Part shown: positions 1-6,964 of the stretch, piece after piece
How the letters are laid out: each line of letters begins with the position of its first letter
How positions within the stretch are numbered: position 1 is the stretch's first letter
Source of the DNA: CAYJLC01 sp964370735
Lineage (GTDB): Bacteria; Bacillota; Clostridia; Oscillospirales; Butyricicoccaceae
NCBI GenBank assembly: GCA_964370735.1
Contig: CAYJLC010000052.1
Coordinates: forward strand, 1 to 13,952
Direction: 5' to 3'
DNA: 13,952 nt
Notes under the pieces: generated by a model
Database searches by the model: none
Seen by the model: the letters and a program-made list of their open reading frames with translations, nothing else
Told to the model about the DNA's origin: nothing
Translations under genes and position numbers: made by a program

Positions 1-1160
1 GTGTTTCTTTCGATTAATTTTGTGCAAACACCACCTAAAGTTTCGATACCTAAAGAAAGTGGAGTTACATCAAGTAATAATACGTCTTTAACTTCGCCAC
101 CTAATACACCAGCTTGAATAGCAGCACCAACAGCAACACATTCGTCTGGGTTAATGCCTTTGAACGGCTCTTTGCCAGTTTCTTTTTTAACAGCATCAGA
201 AACAGCAGGAATTCTTGAAGAACCACCAACCATTAATACTTTGTGTAAGTCAGAAGAAGATAAACCAGCATCTTTCATAGCTTGACGAACAGGAACCATA
301 GTAGCTTCTACTAAATCAGCAGTTAACTCATCAAATTTAGCACGAGTTAAAGTCATTTCTAAGTGTTTAGGTCCAGTAGCATCAGCTGTGATATATGGTT
401 GGTTGATAGATGTTGAAACTGTACCAGAAAGCTCGATTTTCGCTTTTTCAGCAGCTTCTTTTAGTCTTTGCATAGCCATTTTATCTTTTGATAAATCAAC
501 ACCTTGCTCTTTTTTGAACTCAGCTACGATCCAGTCGATAATTCTTTGGTCAAAGTCGTCACCACCTAAGTGATTGTTACCAGCAGTTGCTAAAACTTCG
601 ATAACACCGTCACCGATATCAAGGATAGATACATCAAAAGTACCACCACCTAAATCGTAAACCATAATTTTGTGTTCGCCTTCTTTATCAACACCGTAAG
701 CTAAAGCTGCTGCTGTTGGTTCGTTGATGATACGAAGAACGTTAAGTCCTGCGATTTTACCAGCGTCTTTTGTAGCTTGACGTTGGCTATCTGTAAAGTA
801 AGCTGGAACAGTGATAACAGCATCAGTGATAGAACCACCAACATAAGCTTCAGCATCAGCTTTGATTTTTTGTAAAATCATAGCAGAAACTTCTTGTGGA
901 GTGTAGTTTTTATCATCAATTGCAACTTTGTGGTCTGTTCCCATTTCTCTTTTAATAGAAATAATTGTTTTTTCGTGGTTTGTAACTGCTTGACGTTTTG
1001 CAGTTTGACCAACTAGACGTTCGCCGTCTTTTGTGAATGCTACAACAGAAGGAGTAGTTCTAGCACCTTCAGCATTAGCGATTACAGTAGCTTCTCCGCC
1101 TTCCATAACAGCGAAGCAAGAGTTTGTTGTTCCTAAGTCAATACCAATAACTTTTCCCAT
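1..1160 (-). CDS. dnaK: Molecular chaperone DnaK (Hsp70), C-terminus cut by window edge
   Basis: ATP-dependent cytosolic chaperone that binds unfolded peptides, working with DnaJ and the exchange factor GrpE. The gene reads from ATG at 1160 to the window edge, giving the first 386 residues of an expected ~610. The start MGKVIGIDLGTTNS is the Hsp70 phosphate-1 motif. Further on are NEPTAAALAYG and the phosphate-2 motif VYDLGGGTFD, then MVGGSSRIP of the adenosine site. The linker VKDVLLLDVTPLSLG and the first part of the substrate-binding domain precede the edge, so the whole nucleotide-binding domain is present. It is the third gene after hrcA and grpE, but a repeat-filled spacer of about 450 bases separates it from grpE. 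Its start is nine bases after a run of Ns; the Shine-Dalgarno GGAGGA lies on the far side of that run (1181-1186). Confidence 0.99.
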   Translation of the reverse strand, partial: MGKVIGIDLGTTNSCFAVMEGGEATVIANAEGARTTPSVVAFTKDGERLVGQTAKRQAVTNHEKTIISIKREMGTDHKVAIDDKNYTPQEVSAMILQKIKADAEAYVGGSITDAVITVPAYFTDSQRQATKDAGKIAGLNVLRIINEPTAAALAYGVDKEGEHKIMVYDLGGGTFDVSILDIGDGVIEVLATAGNNHLGGDDFDQRIIDWIVAEFKKEQGVDLSKDKMAMQRLKEAAEKAKIELSGTVSTSINQPYITADATGPKHLEMTLTRAKFDELTADLVEATMVPVRQAMKDAGLSSSDLHKVLMVGGSSRIPAVSDAVKKETGKEPFKGINPDECVAVGAAIQAGVLGGEVKDVLLLDVTPLSLGIETLGGVCTKLIERN

Positions 1161-1169
1161 AATAATAAT

Positions 1170-1179
1170 NNNNNNNNNN
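1170..1179. other. Assembly gap (10 Ns) between dnaK start and its ribosome binding site
   Basis: Ten Ns interrupt the sequence between the dnaK ATG (1158-1160) and a GGAGGA ribosome binding site read on the minus strand (1181-1186). If the gap had zero true length, the binding site would sit about 10 bases from the ATG, a normal distance. With ten real bases it would be about 20, which is too far. The Ns are therefore probably arbitrary scaffold padding, perhaps caused by the neighbouring repeats. This is inference. Confidence 0.9.
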
Positions 1180-1251
1180 TTCCTCCATATATCCATCTTT
1201 CGTGGACTCATAATTTAATTTATTTTTTGTTTAATTTTTTATTTGTTTTTC

Positions 1252-1403
1252 TTAATCCACCGTCAACCTCTCGGTTGCCACCTCCTTTTAAAAGGAGGCT
1301 TTTATTTACCCTCTTTAGTAAAGAGGGTGTCGACGATAGTCGACGGGTGATTTGTTTTTTTCCTCGTATTTTTTAACGGGACGTCGAGGGCGTCGTCCCC
1401 TAC
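1252..1403. repeat. Hairpin-rich intergenic repeat, copy A (long form)
   Basis: A modular unit that begins TTAATCC.CCGTCAAC and ends CGTCGTCCCCTAC. In order it can form four hairpins: CAACC/GGTTG (1264-1277), the perfect 18-base palindrome CCTCCTTTTAAAAGGAGG (1281-1298), CCCTCTTT-AGT-AAAGAGGG (1309-1327), and GGGACG/CGTCCC (1378-1399). GTCGAC occurs twice around 1330-1345. It carries no coding capacity and resembles the non-autonomous, MITE- or REP-like intergenic repeats seen in gut Firmicutes. That comparison is from general memory, not a search. Confidence 0.85.
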
Positions 1404-1437
1404 ACCACCTGACGTAGGTGCATATTTTGATTTTTTG

Positions 1438-1557
1438 TTAATCCTCCGTCAACTTTTTGATTGCCCTCTTTAGTAAAGAGGGTGTCGACGATAGTCGACG
1501 GGTGATTTGTTTTTTCCTCGTAATTTTTTACGGGACGTCGAGGGCGTCGTCCCCTAC
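1438..1557. repeat. Hairpin-rich intergenic repeat, copy B (short form)
   Basis: Direct repeat of copy A in the same orientation. From CCCTCTTTAG to CCCCTAC the two copies (1309-1403 and 1464-1557) are almost identical, differing by one T in a T-run and a small A/T shuffle. Copy B lacks the module with the 18-base CCTCC...GGAGG palindrome, and its first hairpin is degenerate (CAACTTTTTGATTG). The two copies therefore differ by loss or gain of a whole module rather than by scattered changes. Confidence 0.85.
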
Positions 1558-1606
1558 TGGCACTATGTCTGAAATACGGCGAAGCCAATCGCGTGCACGT
1601 CAGGTG

Positions 1607-2116
1607 CTAGTTTGCCACTTGGACTGTTGAGTATCTTATAACTTTATCGCCGATTTTGAAACCTTTTTGGAATGTGTTTGCGATTTCATTTTCGCCTAAA
1701 GTATCGTCTTCAAGATGCATAACTGCGTTGTGTAAATTTGCATCGAATTTCGTTCCTCTTTCAGAATCGATTTCTTCAACACCTAATTTTTTAAGTGCTT
1801 CGCAAAGTTGTTTAAATGTAAGCTCAAGCCCCTTTAAATGTGGGTCTTCTTCTTTCATTTCGCCTTGTAAAGCCATTGATAATGTATCATAAACTGGCAA
1901 AAGTTCATTTACTGCCTTTGAAACACCATTAGAATAGCTTTCTGATTTCTCTTTTGCCGAACGTTTTCTAAAGTTGTCATATTCAGCAGATAACCTTAAA
2001 AAGCTATCATTTTTTGCATTTATTTCATCTTGCAATATTTCTACCTCAGTTTTCTCTAAAACCTCTTCGGTTTCTTCTTCATTTTCTTCTAAATTTTCTA
2101 AAATTTCTTCAGCCAT
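1607..2116 (-). CDS. grpE: Nucleotide exchange factor GrpE
   Basis: Cytosolic co-chaperone that releases ADP from DnaK. The 169 residues show the family layout: an acidic, low-complexity N-terminus (about 1-30, many E), a long helical segment with LSAEYDNFRKRSAKEK (about 42-57), then LLPVYDTLSMAL and the C-terminal beta domain ending FQKGFKIGDKVIRYSTVQVAN. Length is slightly short but normal for Firmicutes. The ATG at 2116 overlaps the hrcA stop codon by one base (TAATG), implying translational coupling. The stop codon is followed at once by GCACCTGACGTGC-like sequence related to the repeats downstream, so the repeat island abuts the end of the gene. Confidence 0.98.
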   Translation of the reverse strand: MAEEILENLEENEEETEEVLEKTEVEILQDEINAKNDSFLRLSAEYDNFRKRSAKEKSESYSNGVSKAVNELLPVYDTLSMALQGEMKEEDPHLKGLELTFKQLCEALKKLGVEEIDSERGTKFDANLHNAVMHLEDDTLGENEIANTFQKGFKIGDKVIRYSTVQVAN

Positions 2117-3156
2117 TAATCTTCTCCTTCGTCGTTTTCTTTATCACTTGCTAAAAATGATGCCTCAATTATTTTCGAAAGTTGTCTTGCATAAAGTGAT
2201 AAATAAGCAGATACTTTCGCATAATCCATTCTTTTCGGACCAACTACGGCGATAACTCCGTAATCGTGTGCGCCTACGCTATAAGTTGTGTAAACAACGC
2301 TTGCGTCTGAAAGTGGATTATTACCATTTTCGAAACCTATTCGAACACGAATATTATCCGATGGTGCAAATTTAAGCATATTCGGGTTTTTAATAAAATC
2401 AATTAAGTCTTTTGCTTTAATGCCATTTTCATATTCAGGATAATTTAAAATATTACTTTCGCCACCAAGATAAATTCTTTGCGCCGTAAGTTCTTTTATA
2501 GTTTCCATAACAAAAAGGATTATTTTATCAATAATAAATGACAAATGACTTAGTTTATATAAAATATTCATTCTATCAAGCTGAATATCTTGAATATCTA
2601 TATGTGTAATAAGTTTGTTTAAAATTTCGCTTAAATCTTCAATTTCCTCTTTATATAAGGAAATATCACTTTTAATCATTTTTGTTTTAATAATATTATT
2701 ATCAGTAACAATAGTTAAAACAAAAGATTTTTCATCAACATATAGAATATCCGTTTTTTTGAAAAATATTTTCGACATAACAGGTGTCGCTACAACACTT
2801 GTATATTGAGTAAGCTTTGATATTAAATCAGACGTTTCATGGATTAAGTTATCAAGTTCTTTTAGCTTAATCGACATAAAGTCTTCAATAAAATTCAAAT
2901 CCACAGGCAAGTTTTGACTTGATTTAAGCAGATTATCTACATAAAATCTATAACCTAAATCAGAAGGAATTCTTCCGGCAGAAGTATGCGGTTTTACAAG
3001 AAAACCCAAACTTTCCAGTTCATTCATTTCATGCCTAATAGTTGCCGACGAAAATTTAAATCTATCGCAAATCGACTTTGACGAAATAGGTTCTGCTGAT
3101 TTTGTATAGTCTTCAATTATAACCTTCAAAATCTGTTGTTTTCGTTCTGAAAGCAT
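2116..3156 (-). CDS. hrcA: Heat-inducible transcription repressor HrcA
   Basis: Repressor of the heat-shock genes that binds CIRCE operators and depends on the GroE chaperone for folding. The 346 residues begin MLSERKQQILKVIIEDY, followed by the winged-helix segment SSATIRHEMNELESLGFL and the family signature PHTSAGRIPSDLGYRFYVD (about 55-73). The C-terminus carries the expected IGFENG and GVIAVVGPKRMDYAKV motifs. I chose ATG 3156 because AGGAGGTG (3165-3172) stands at the right distance. An upstream in-frame start at 3222 would run through the operator and promoter and is rejected. It is first gene of the hrcA-grpE-dnaK operon and should repress itself through the CIRCE sites upstream. Confidence 0.98.
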   Translation of the reverse strand: MLSERKQQILKVIIEDYTKSAEPISSKSICDRFKFSSATIRHEMNELESLGFLVKPHTSAGRIPSDLGYRFYVDNLLKSSQNLPVDLNFIEDFMSIKLKELDNLIHETSDLISKLTQYTSVVATPVMSKIFFKKTDILYVDEKSFVLTIVTDNNIIKTKMIKSDISLYKEEIEDLSEILNKLITHIDIQDIQLDRMNILYKLSHLSFIIDKIILFVMETIKELTAQRIYLGGESNILNYPEYENGIKAKDLIDFIKNPNMLKFAPSDNIRVRIGFENGNNPLSDASVVYTTYSVGAHDYGVIAVVGPKRMDYAKVSAYLSLYARQLSKIIEASFLASDKENDEGED

Positions 3157-3179
3157 ATTTTTAACACCTCCTATTTCGT

Positions 3180-3206
3180 TTGGCACTCTAAGTCCCTTAG
3201 TGCTAA
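3180..3206 (-). promoter_or_regulatory. CIRCE operator overlapping the hrcA transcription start
   Basis: On the plus strand the site reads TTGGCACTC-N9-TAGTGCTAA, matching the CIRCE consensus TTAGCACTC-N9-GAGTGCTAA with one mismatch in each arm. It begins four bases downstream of the hrcA -10 box, so bound HrcA would block initiation. Confidence 0.93.
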
Positions 3207-3210
3207 ATAC

Positions 3211-3239
3211 ATAATACACCATTTTTTTTAATTTGTCAA
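3211..3239 (-). promoter_or_regulatory. Sigma-A promoter of hrcA-grpE-dnaK
   Basis: On the minus strand TTGACA (3239-3234), a 17-base spacer and TATTAT (3216-3211). It lies between the two CIRCE operators, about 60 bases ahead of the hrcA start codon. Confidence 0.92.
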
Positions 3240-3247
3240 TACCTTTT

Positions 3248-3274
3248 TTAGCACTTTCTTTAAAAGAGTGCTAA
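3248..3274. promoter_or_regulatory. Second CIRCE operator, upstream of the hrcA -35
   Basis: TTAGCACTT-N9-GAGTGCTAA: one mismatch to consensus, a better right arm than the promoter-proximal site. It lies 8 bases upstream of the hrcA -35 and 35 bases upstream of the -35 of the divergent plus-strand unit. It may strengthen HrcA repression of its own operon or act on the divergent genes. Which is not visible from sequence. Confidence 0.93.
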
Positions 3275-3309
3275 TTTTATAAAAAAGCCTGTATTTATCT
3301 ATATTTCAT

Positions 3310-3338
3310 TTGCAAAACTTTTTTTATTATGTTACAAT
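3310..3338 (+). promoter_or_regulatory. Promoter of the Spx/ArsC-like gene and mgsA
   Basis: TTGCAA (3310-3315), 17-base spacer, TACAAT (3333-3338). The start codon at 3374 is 35 bases beyond the -10, with AGAGGTG (3362-3368) as ribosome binding site. Confidence 0.8.
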
Positions 3339-3373
3339 AATATTAGAAATATATAGAATTTAGAGGTGAAAAA

Positions 3374-3709
3374 ATGTTATTTATAGAATACCCAAAATGC
3401 ACGACCTGTCAAAAACATAAAGCATTTTTGCTTGAAAAAGGTCTAAACTTTGACACAAGACATATTGTAGAACAAAATCCAAGTTTCGATGAAATTAAAT
3501 CTTGGCACGAAAAAAGTGGCTTTGATATTAAAAAATTCTTCAACACGAGCGGACTTAAATATAAAGAACTTTCACTAAAAGATAAACTGCCTACCATGAC
3601 CCTAGAGGAAAAATATGCACTTCTATCGACCGATGGCATGCTTGTTAAGCGCCCAATTTTAATTGACAATGATAATATCTACATCGCTCGCGATATTTTA
3701 AAATTTTAG
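3374..3709 (+). CDS. ArsC/Spx/YffB-family thioredoxin-fold protein
   Basis: A small cytosolic protein of 111 residues in the arsenate reductase (ArsC)-like superfamily. It starts MLFIEYPKCTTCQ with a CxxC at Cys9 and Cys12 in the thioredoxin-fold active-site position, followed by FFNTSG (55-60) and KRPILID (92-98), the loop that carries a conserved Arg in this family. The CxxC is shared with Spx and MgsR, regulators that contact RNA polymerase. The length is shorter than Spx (~131) and closer to YffB/ArsC-like proteins, so it may be a reductase or a regulator; the sequence does not decide. Its stop codon overlaps the ribosome binding site of mgsA, so the two are co-transcribed. In B. subtilis the name MgsR refers to stress control, not methylglyoxal, so no link to mgsA follows from it. 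Confidence 0.85.
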   Translation: MLFIEYPKCTTCQKHKAFLLEKGLNFDTRHIVEQNPSFDEIKSWHEKSGFDIKKFFNTSGLKYKELSLKDKLPTMTLEEKYALLSTDGMLVKRPILIDNDNIYIARDILKF

Positions 3710-3717
3710 GAGGATTT

Positions 3718-4188
3718 ATGGATTTAATTACAAGAAAAATCGACAAACAAAAAAGAATTGCACTTATCGCGCATGATACAAAAAAGCAAGACCTAGTAAA
3801 ATGGTGCCAAAAAAACTTCGATACATTAAAAGGACATTTCCTATGTGGAACAGGAACAACCTCGCGCTTAATCGCCTCTGCGACTAGCCTTCCTGTAAAA
3901 AGCTACACAAGCGGACCACTAGGTGGCGACCTTCAAATCGGTTCAAAAATCGTCGATGGCGAGATCGATATGATGATTTTCTTTTGGGACCCACTAGCAT
4001 CTCAACCTCACGACCCTGATATCAAGGCACTTCTTCGCGTTGCTGCTGTTTATGATATCCCGATATCAACTACTAAAGCCACTGCCGATTTTATGATTTC
4101 TTCAATCTATATGAACGATACTTATGTAAGCGAGCTCGAAGATTTTGATACATCTATCGCAAAGCGTGTAGAAAGAATGGCGAGATAA
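3718..4188 (+). CDS. mgsA: Methylglyoxal synthase
   Basis: Converts dihydroxyacetone phosphate to methylglyoxal and phosphate, a cytosolic bypass of lower glycolysis that relieves sugar-phosphate stress. The 156 residues keep the family residues at E. coli numbering: His19 and Asp20 in IALIAHD, GTGTTSRLI (44-52), SGPLGGD with catalytic Asp71, WDPL with Asp91, and PHDPD with His98 and Asp101. The C-terminal part ALLRVAAVYDIPISTTKATADF is also typical. The ribosome binding site AGGAGG (3708-3713) overlaps the stop of the preceding gene. A terminator follows 20 bases after the stop codon. Confidence 0.97.
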   Translation: MDLITRKIDKQKRIALIAHDTKKQDLVKWCQKNFDTLKGHFLCGTGTTSRLIASATSLPVKSYTSGPLGGDLQIGSKIVDGEIDMMIFFWDPLASQPHDPDIKALLRVAAVYDIPISTTKATADFMISSIYMNDTYVSELEDFDTSIAKRVERMAR

Positions 4189-4208
4189 TTAAATTACTGC
4201 AAAAATAT

Positions 4209-4235
4209 AACCCTGTTTTAAAAACAGGGTTTTTC
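4209..4235 (+). terminator. Terminator after mgsA
   Basis: AACCCTGTTTT and AAAACAGGGTT form an almost gapless inverted repeat (4209-4231) followed by a T-run. It lies between two converging genes and may also slow transcripts from the Nudix gene, though the T-run on that side is broken. Confidence 0.9.
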
Positions 4236-4249
4236 TATTAAACTTTCAT

Positions 4250-4753
4250 CTACATCACGTCGATTTTTTTATAATATTCGCTAAAGCGAGCTTGCTTGCT
4301 CTCAATTCCCATAGAAGTTTTCAAAAATTCCTTAAATCCTTCTTTTGAAACCCACATAGAGTCGATAGTTTCGCCATCTTGTAGCTTAATTTTATTTTTG
4401 TCGATATCTGTTTCACACACAAAACAACAATAAATTGTATTATTTATATCGCAAACATGTGTACCAACTTCGGTAAATTCATCACAATTTACGCCTGTTT
4501 CTTCAAGTAATTCGCGTTTCACACATTCAAGTGCAGTTTCGCCCTTCATAGCACTGCCACCAGCAGTAGCCTCAAATTTTCCAGGGTGAATCGGCTTGTC
4601 GAGTGCTCTTCTCATAATCAAAAAATCACCATCAACATGGCGCACAAGCACTTCACTAACCAAATGATATACACCTGAAGAAATTTCTTCGCCACGCACC
4701 AAATCAATGTTTGCAAGCGTTAAATCTTTATTATATCCATCCCAAATTTCCAT
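4250..4753 (-). CDS. Nudix hydrolase
   Basis: Predicted cytosolic hydrolase of a nucleoside-diphosphate-linked or similar substrate. The 167 residues contain a complete Nudix box at 66-88, GSAMKGE then TALECVK then RELLEETGV, matching GX5EX7REUXEEXGU. Upstream, FLIMRRALDKPIHPGKFEATAGG resembles the isopentenyl-diphosphate isomerase-like or YfcD-like Nudix branch, but the substrate cannot be told. I start at ATG 4753 because AGAGG stands 7 bases upstream and the predicted promoter would start transcription near 4773. The alternative ATG at 4771 has no ribosome binding site and would be nearly leaderless. It is a single-gene unit separated from the polysaccharide genes by a terminator. Confidence 0.92.
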   Translation of the reverse strand: MEIWDGYNKDLTLANIDLVRGEEISSGVYHLVSEVLVRHVDGDFLIMRRALDKPIHPGKFEATAGGSAMKGETALECVKRELLEETGVNCDEFTEVGTHVCDINNTIYCCFVCETDIDKNKIKLQDGETIDSMWVSKEGFKEFLKTSMGIESKQARFSEYYKKIDVM

Positions 4754-4779
4754 TTCTAAGCCTCTTTTCATATTTATTT

Positions 4780-4807
4780 TTCATACCAAAACTTTCACAA
4801 ATTTCAA
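4780..4807 (-). promoter_or_regulatory. Promoter of the Nudix gene
   Basis: Minus-strand TTGAAA (4807-4802), 16-base spacer, TATGAA (4785-4780). It supports the downstream start codon of the gene. Confidence 0.6.
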
Positions 4808-4820
4808 TATTAATTAGGTG

Positions 4821-4843
4821 AAAAAGAACGGTAAAAACCGTCC
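4821..4843 (-). terminator. Terminator of the DUF4330-polymerase operon
   Basis: On the minus strand GGACGGT-loop-ACCGTTC (one G-T pair) followed by TTTTT, a few bases after the stop codon of the polymerase/ligase gene. Confidence 0.85.
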
Positions 4844-4847
4844 TCTT

Positions 4848-6428
4848 TTATTTTAGTTTCTTTCGATTTCTGACAAATCCGACATACATAATAAGTCCAG
4901 CCATAGCCCAAAAATATGCTTGCATATACGGAACTTCAAAAATATTTTCAGTGAAACAATGTGCTAAAACACCCATCATACCACAAAAAATTGACACAGT
5001 TGGTACATACATTTCTGTATTTCTAACACGCAAAATTGCTTTTATTGACACAAAAATGAACGCTATTAGTAAAAGAATATAAAAACTTAATCCCAAATAT
5101 CCCATTTCAACTAAAGTTTTCAGATAATAATTATCCAAATAGAAATATTCAAAACCATCAATTTCTAATAAAACTTGATTTCTCATAGCAGTCGCACCAC
5201 CAAAACGTCCCAAACCAAAGCCTAAAAGCGGATTATTTTCCTCAAGTAGGTCAAACCCAAATGCCCAACGCATAGAACGACCACCAGCATCAGAGGCTGT
5301 TTGATATTCTTCGGTAAACAAATAAGTTATTCTGTTTGAAACATCAGGAATAAATGCTACAACAAAAGTTGCACCAGCTAAAATCAATGCCAAAAGTCTT
5401 TTATCAACTAAAATTGCAAACAGCAAGACAGCGACAGCAAGCCCAATCCACGCACCTTTTGAGTATGTTAGTAGCACAGCAAGGCACATTCCGCCAGTAA
5501 AACCTAATGCTAAAAATTTACCAATACCTGTCTTCGCAGTATAAAGATAGCCGGCGATTAATGGAGCAAACAACACCAAAAATGCACCCATAATATTAGG
5601 GCTGCCTAGAATAGAATAAATTCTAGTACCCGAGAAATTTTCAGTGCTCGTAACCCAATTTGATGGCATAGGCGCATTGGTTACAAATTGATATAAACCA
5701 TGTAAGCACACAGGAATAGCAATGGCAATAAATGAATTATATAAAACTTTAAAATCCTTATCGTCATCAATTAATAAAATTATAGCGAAAAACCATAACA
5801 TATATTGGAAAACCTGTCTATATCCTTCGATTGCGATATACATAATCGGCGAAACATAAACCATAAGGAAAAGTCCCACGCAGAAATACATAAATAAGTA
5901 TCCATCAAGAGGAGTCGTCTTTAATCTTATATCAGTTTTAAATGTTATATGACGATAAATCACAACCACAAAAAACAATATCAAAAGAAGTTCGTCCCAC
6001 GTTGAAGAAATCACAGGTATATATATTAAATCACCAAAAACAAAATCTAAAAAAAGATACATCGCAAACAAAAAAATCAACGCACCCTTCACGCCTAAAG
6101 CATGAATTGGCTTGAAAATCTTGCTGTTTTTCGTGATATTCATATATAAATTAACAAAAAAATCGAATATTTTCTTCACAAAAGAATGCGCATAAACATT
6201 TCCAATAGCCGTTAAAAACGACGCTATTAAGTTAACAATTTTTTGATAAAAAGATGTATTTACAGCACTTTCTTTCGAAGCATAGTTGTCTAAAGCGACT
6301 TTTGTTCTTGATATTTCATAGTATTTCTTAGTATTAACGGTAGCTTTGTGAATAGCGCCATTTTTATAAATCTCTACTACTTTTTCAAAAAATCTAAAAA
6401 GTAAACTGTTTTTAAATACATTAATCAT
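4848..6428 (-). CDS. Wzy/WaaL-type polysaccharide polymerase or ligase
   Basis: An integral membrane protein of 526 residues with about eleven hydrophobic segments (roughly 113-131, 144-158, 175-200, 207-221, 229-248, 276-296, 303-320, 326-340, 344-360, 440-463, 475-495, 500-520). A long loop (about 361-433) precedes DNYYLKTLVEMGYLGL, the counterpart of the HNxYLxxLxExGxxGL motif of the O-antigen ligase family (PF04932 type). Other family features are GSPNIMGAFL (275-284), TYSKGAWIGL (321-330) and NPLLGFGLGRFG (399-410). The first ~105 residues are an additional amphipathic, mostly non-membrane region. ATG 6428 is preferred over TTG 6431; GGTGG lies 6 bases upstream, inside the preceding gene, whose end it overlaps by 8 bases. 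It probably polymerises or attaches a surface glycan at the outer face of the membrane; which of the two is undecided. Confidence 0.86.
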   Translation of the reverse strand: MINVFKNSLLFRFFEKVVEIYKNGAIHKATVNTKKYYEISRTKVALDNYASKESAVNTSFYQKIVNLIASFLTAIGNVYAHSFVKKIFDFFVNLYMNITKNSKIFKPIHALGVKGALIFLFAMYLFLDFVFGDLIYIPVISSTWDELLLILFFVVVIYRHITFKTDIRLKTTPLDGYLFMYFCVGLFLMVYVSPIMYIAIEGYRQVFQYMLWFFAIILLIDDDKDFKVLYNSFIAIAIPVCLHGLYQFVTNAPMPSNWVTSTENFSGTRIYSILGSPNIMGAFLVLFAPLIAGYLYTAKTGIGKFLALGFTGGMCLAVLLTYSKGAWIGLAVAVLLFAILVDKRLLALILAGATFVVAFIPDVSNRITYLFTEEYQTASDAGGRSMRWAFGFDLLEENNPLLGFGLGRFGGATAMRNQVLLEIDGFEYFYLDNYYLKTLVEMGYLGLSFYILLLIAFIFVSIKAILRVRNTEMYVPTVSIFCGMMGVLAHCFTENIFEVPYMQAYFWAMAGLIMYVGFVRNRKKLK

Positions 6429-6924
6429 CAATAACCACCGATGTTATAATACCATTCAGTTCCACTTCTTGAGTTTTTAAAATAAATCCACGACCAACAC
6501 GCACTTCTTGGTGGTCAATTTTTGGTGTTGCTGTATTTGATGCTACACTCGACTCCACCGTCACGATATAGTCGGCTTTAACAGGGTCAACCGAAGATTG
6601 AATTACACCATTTGCATCAAAAGATTGATTTTCATACTCAGCTTTTTCAACACTAACAATGTGAGCATCGATGAAAGCCGAGCTTGAAACTAATTGCTCA
6701 TTTGTCAAATCTATATTATCAAGCGTCTCTTGAACATATTCTGTAACACCACGAACGCGAATAGTTGTAGTCATTTTAACTTCGGCTGCAACTGCGTTTT
6801 GAATAGGTGAAGAGAATAGTGTATATGCAATTGCTGCTATCGCAAGCACCACTGCAACAACCACAGTTAAGTCCACCACATTAATAGTTTTAAATAGTCT
6901 GCCTTTTTCGTCAATAATCTTCAT
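6421..6924 (-). CDS. DUF4330-like single-pass membrane protein
   Basis: A 167-residue protein of unknown function. The N-terminus MKIIDEKGRLFKTINVVDL followed by one membrane helix (about 18-37) is the pattern I associate with DUF4330 proteins, which often neighbour surface-glycan genes. The rest (38-167) is a predicted extracytoplasmic beta-rich domain ending in a repeated VEL/VVI strand pattern. The gene has a clear GGAGGA ribosome binding site (6929-6934). Its last 8 bases overlap the start of the polymerase/ligase gene, so the two are translationally coupled and probably work together. A role as an accessory subunit of the polymerase or exporter is a guess. Confidence 0.72.
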   Translation of the reverse strand: MKIIDEKGRLFKTINVVDLTVVVAVVLAIAAIAYTLFSSPIQNAVAAEVKMTTTIRVRGVTEYVQETLDNIDLTNEQLVSSSAFIDAHIVSVEKAEYENQSFDANGVIQSSVDPVKADYIVTVESSVASNTATPKIDHQEVRVGRGFILKTQEVELNGIITSVVIDD

Positions 6925-6964
6925 TTTTTCCTCCGTAAAATTAATTTTAAAATAATAGTTTTAA

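Larger units (their letters stand above)
1161..1606. other. Long grpE-dnaK spacer filled with hairpin repeats
   Basis: About 446 bases without a credible gene. It holds the assembly gap, the dnaK ribosome binding site, an AT-rich stretch (about 1205-1250), and two copies of a hairpin-rich repeat with a short hairpin between them (CACCT/AGGTG, 1406-1420). The repeat DNA is visibly richer in G and C than the flanks. A 62-codon open frame on the minus strand (1400-1588) consists of repeat sequence only and is not accepted as a gene. No clear promoter for dnaK alone was seen. Confidence 0.8.

Noticed and set aside
1033..1218. Plus-strand open frame across the N-gap opposite dnaK
   Set aside because: Antisense shadow of dnaK that reads through Ns; no ribosome binding site.
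1281..1307. Palindrome CCTCCTTTTAAAAGGAGG followed by CTTTTATTT as a plus-strand terminator
   Set aside because: There is no plus-strand gene upstream to terminate, and it is a module of the repeat.
1252..1557. CRISPR array
   Set aside because: Only two copies of a long modular repeat of unequal size with internal palindromes; no regular short repeats and spacers.
1400..1588. 62-codon open frame on the minus strand in the repeat island
   Set aside because: Consists of the repeat copies, has no ribosome binding site, and resembles no known protein.
3157..3222. Longer HrcA start at 3222
   Set aside because: Would place coding sequence over the -10 box and CIRCE operator; the ATG at 3156 has AGGAGGTG and matches the usual HrcA N-terminus.
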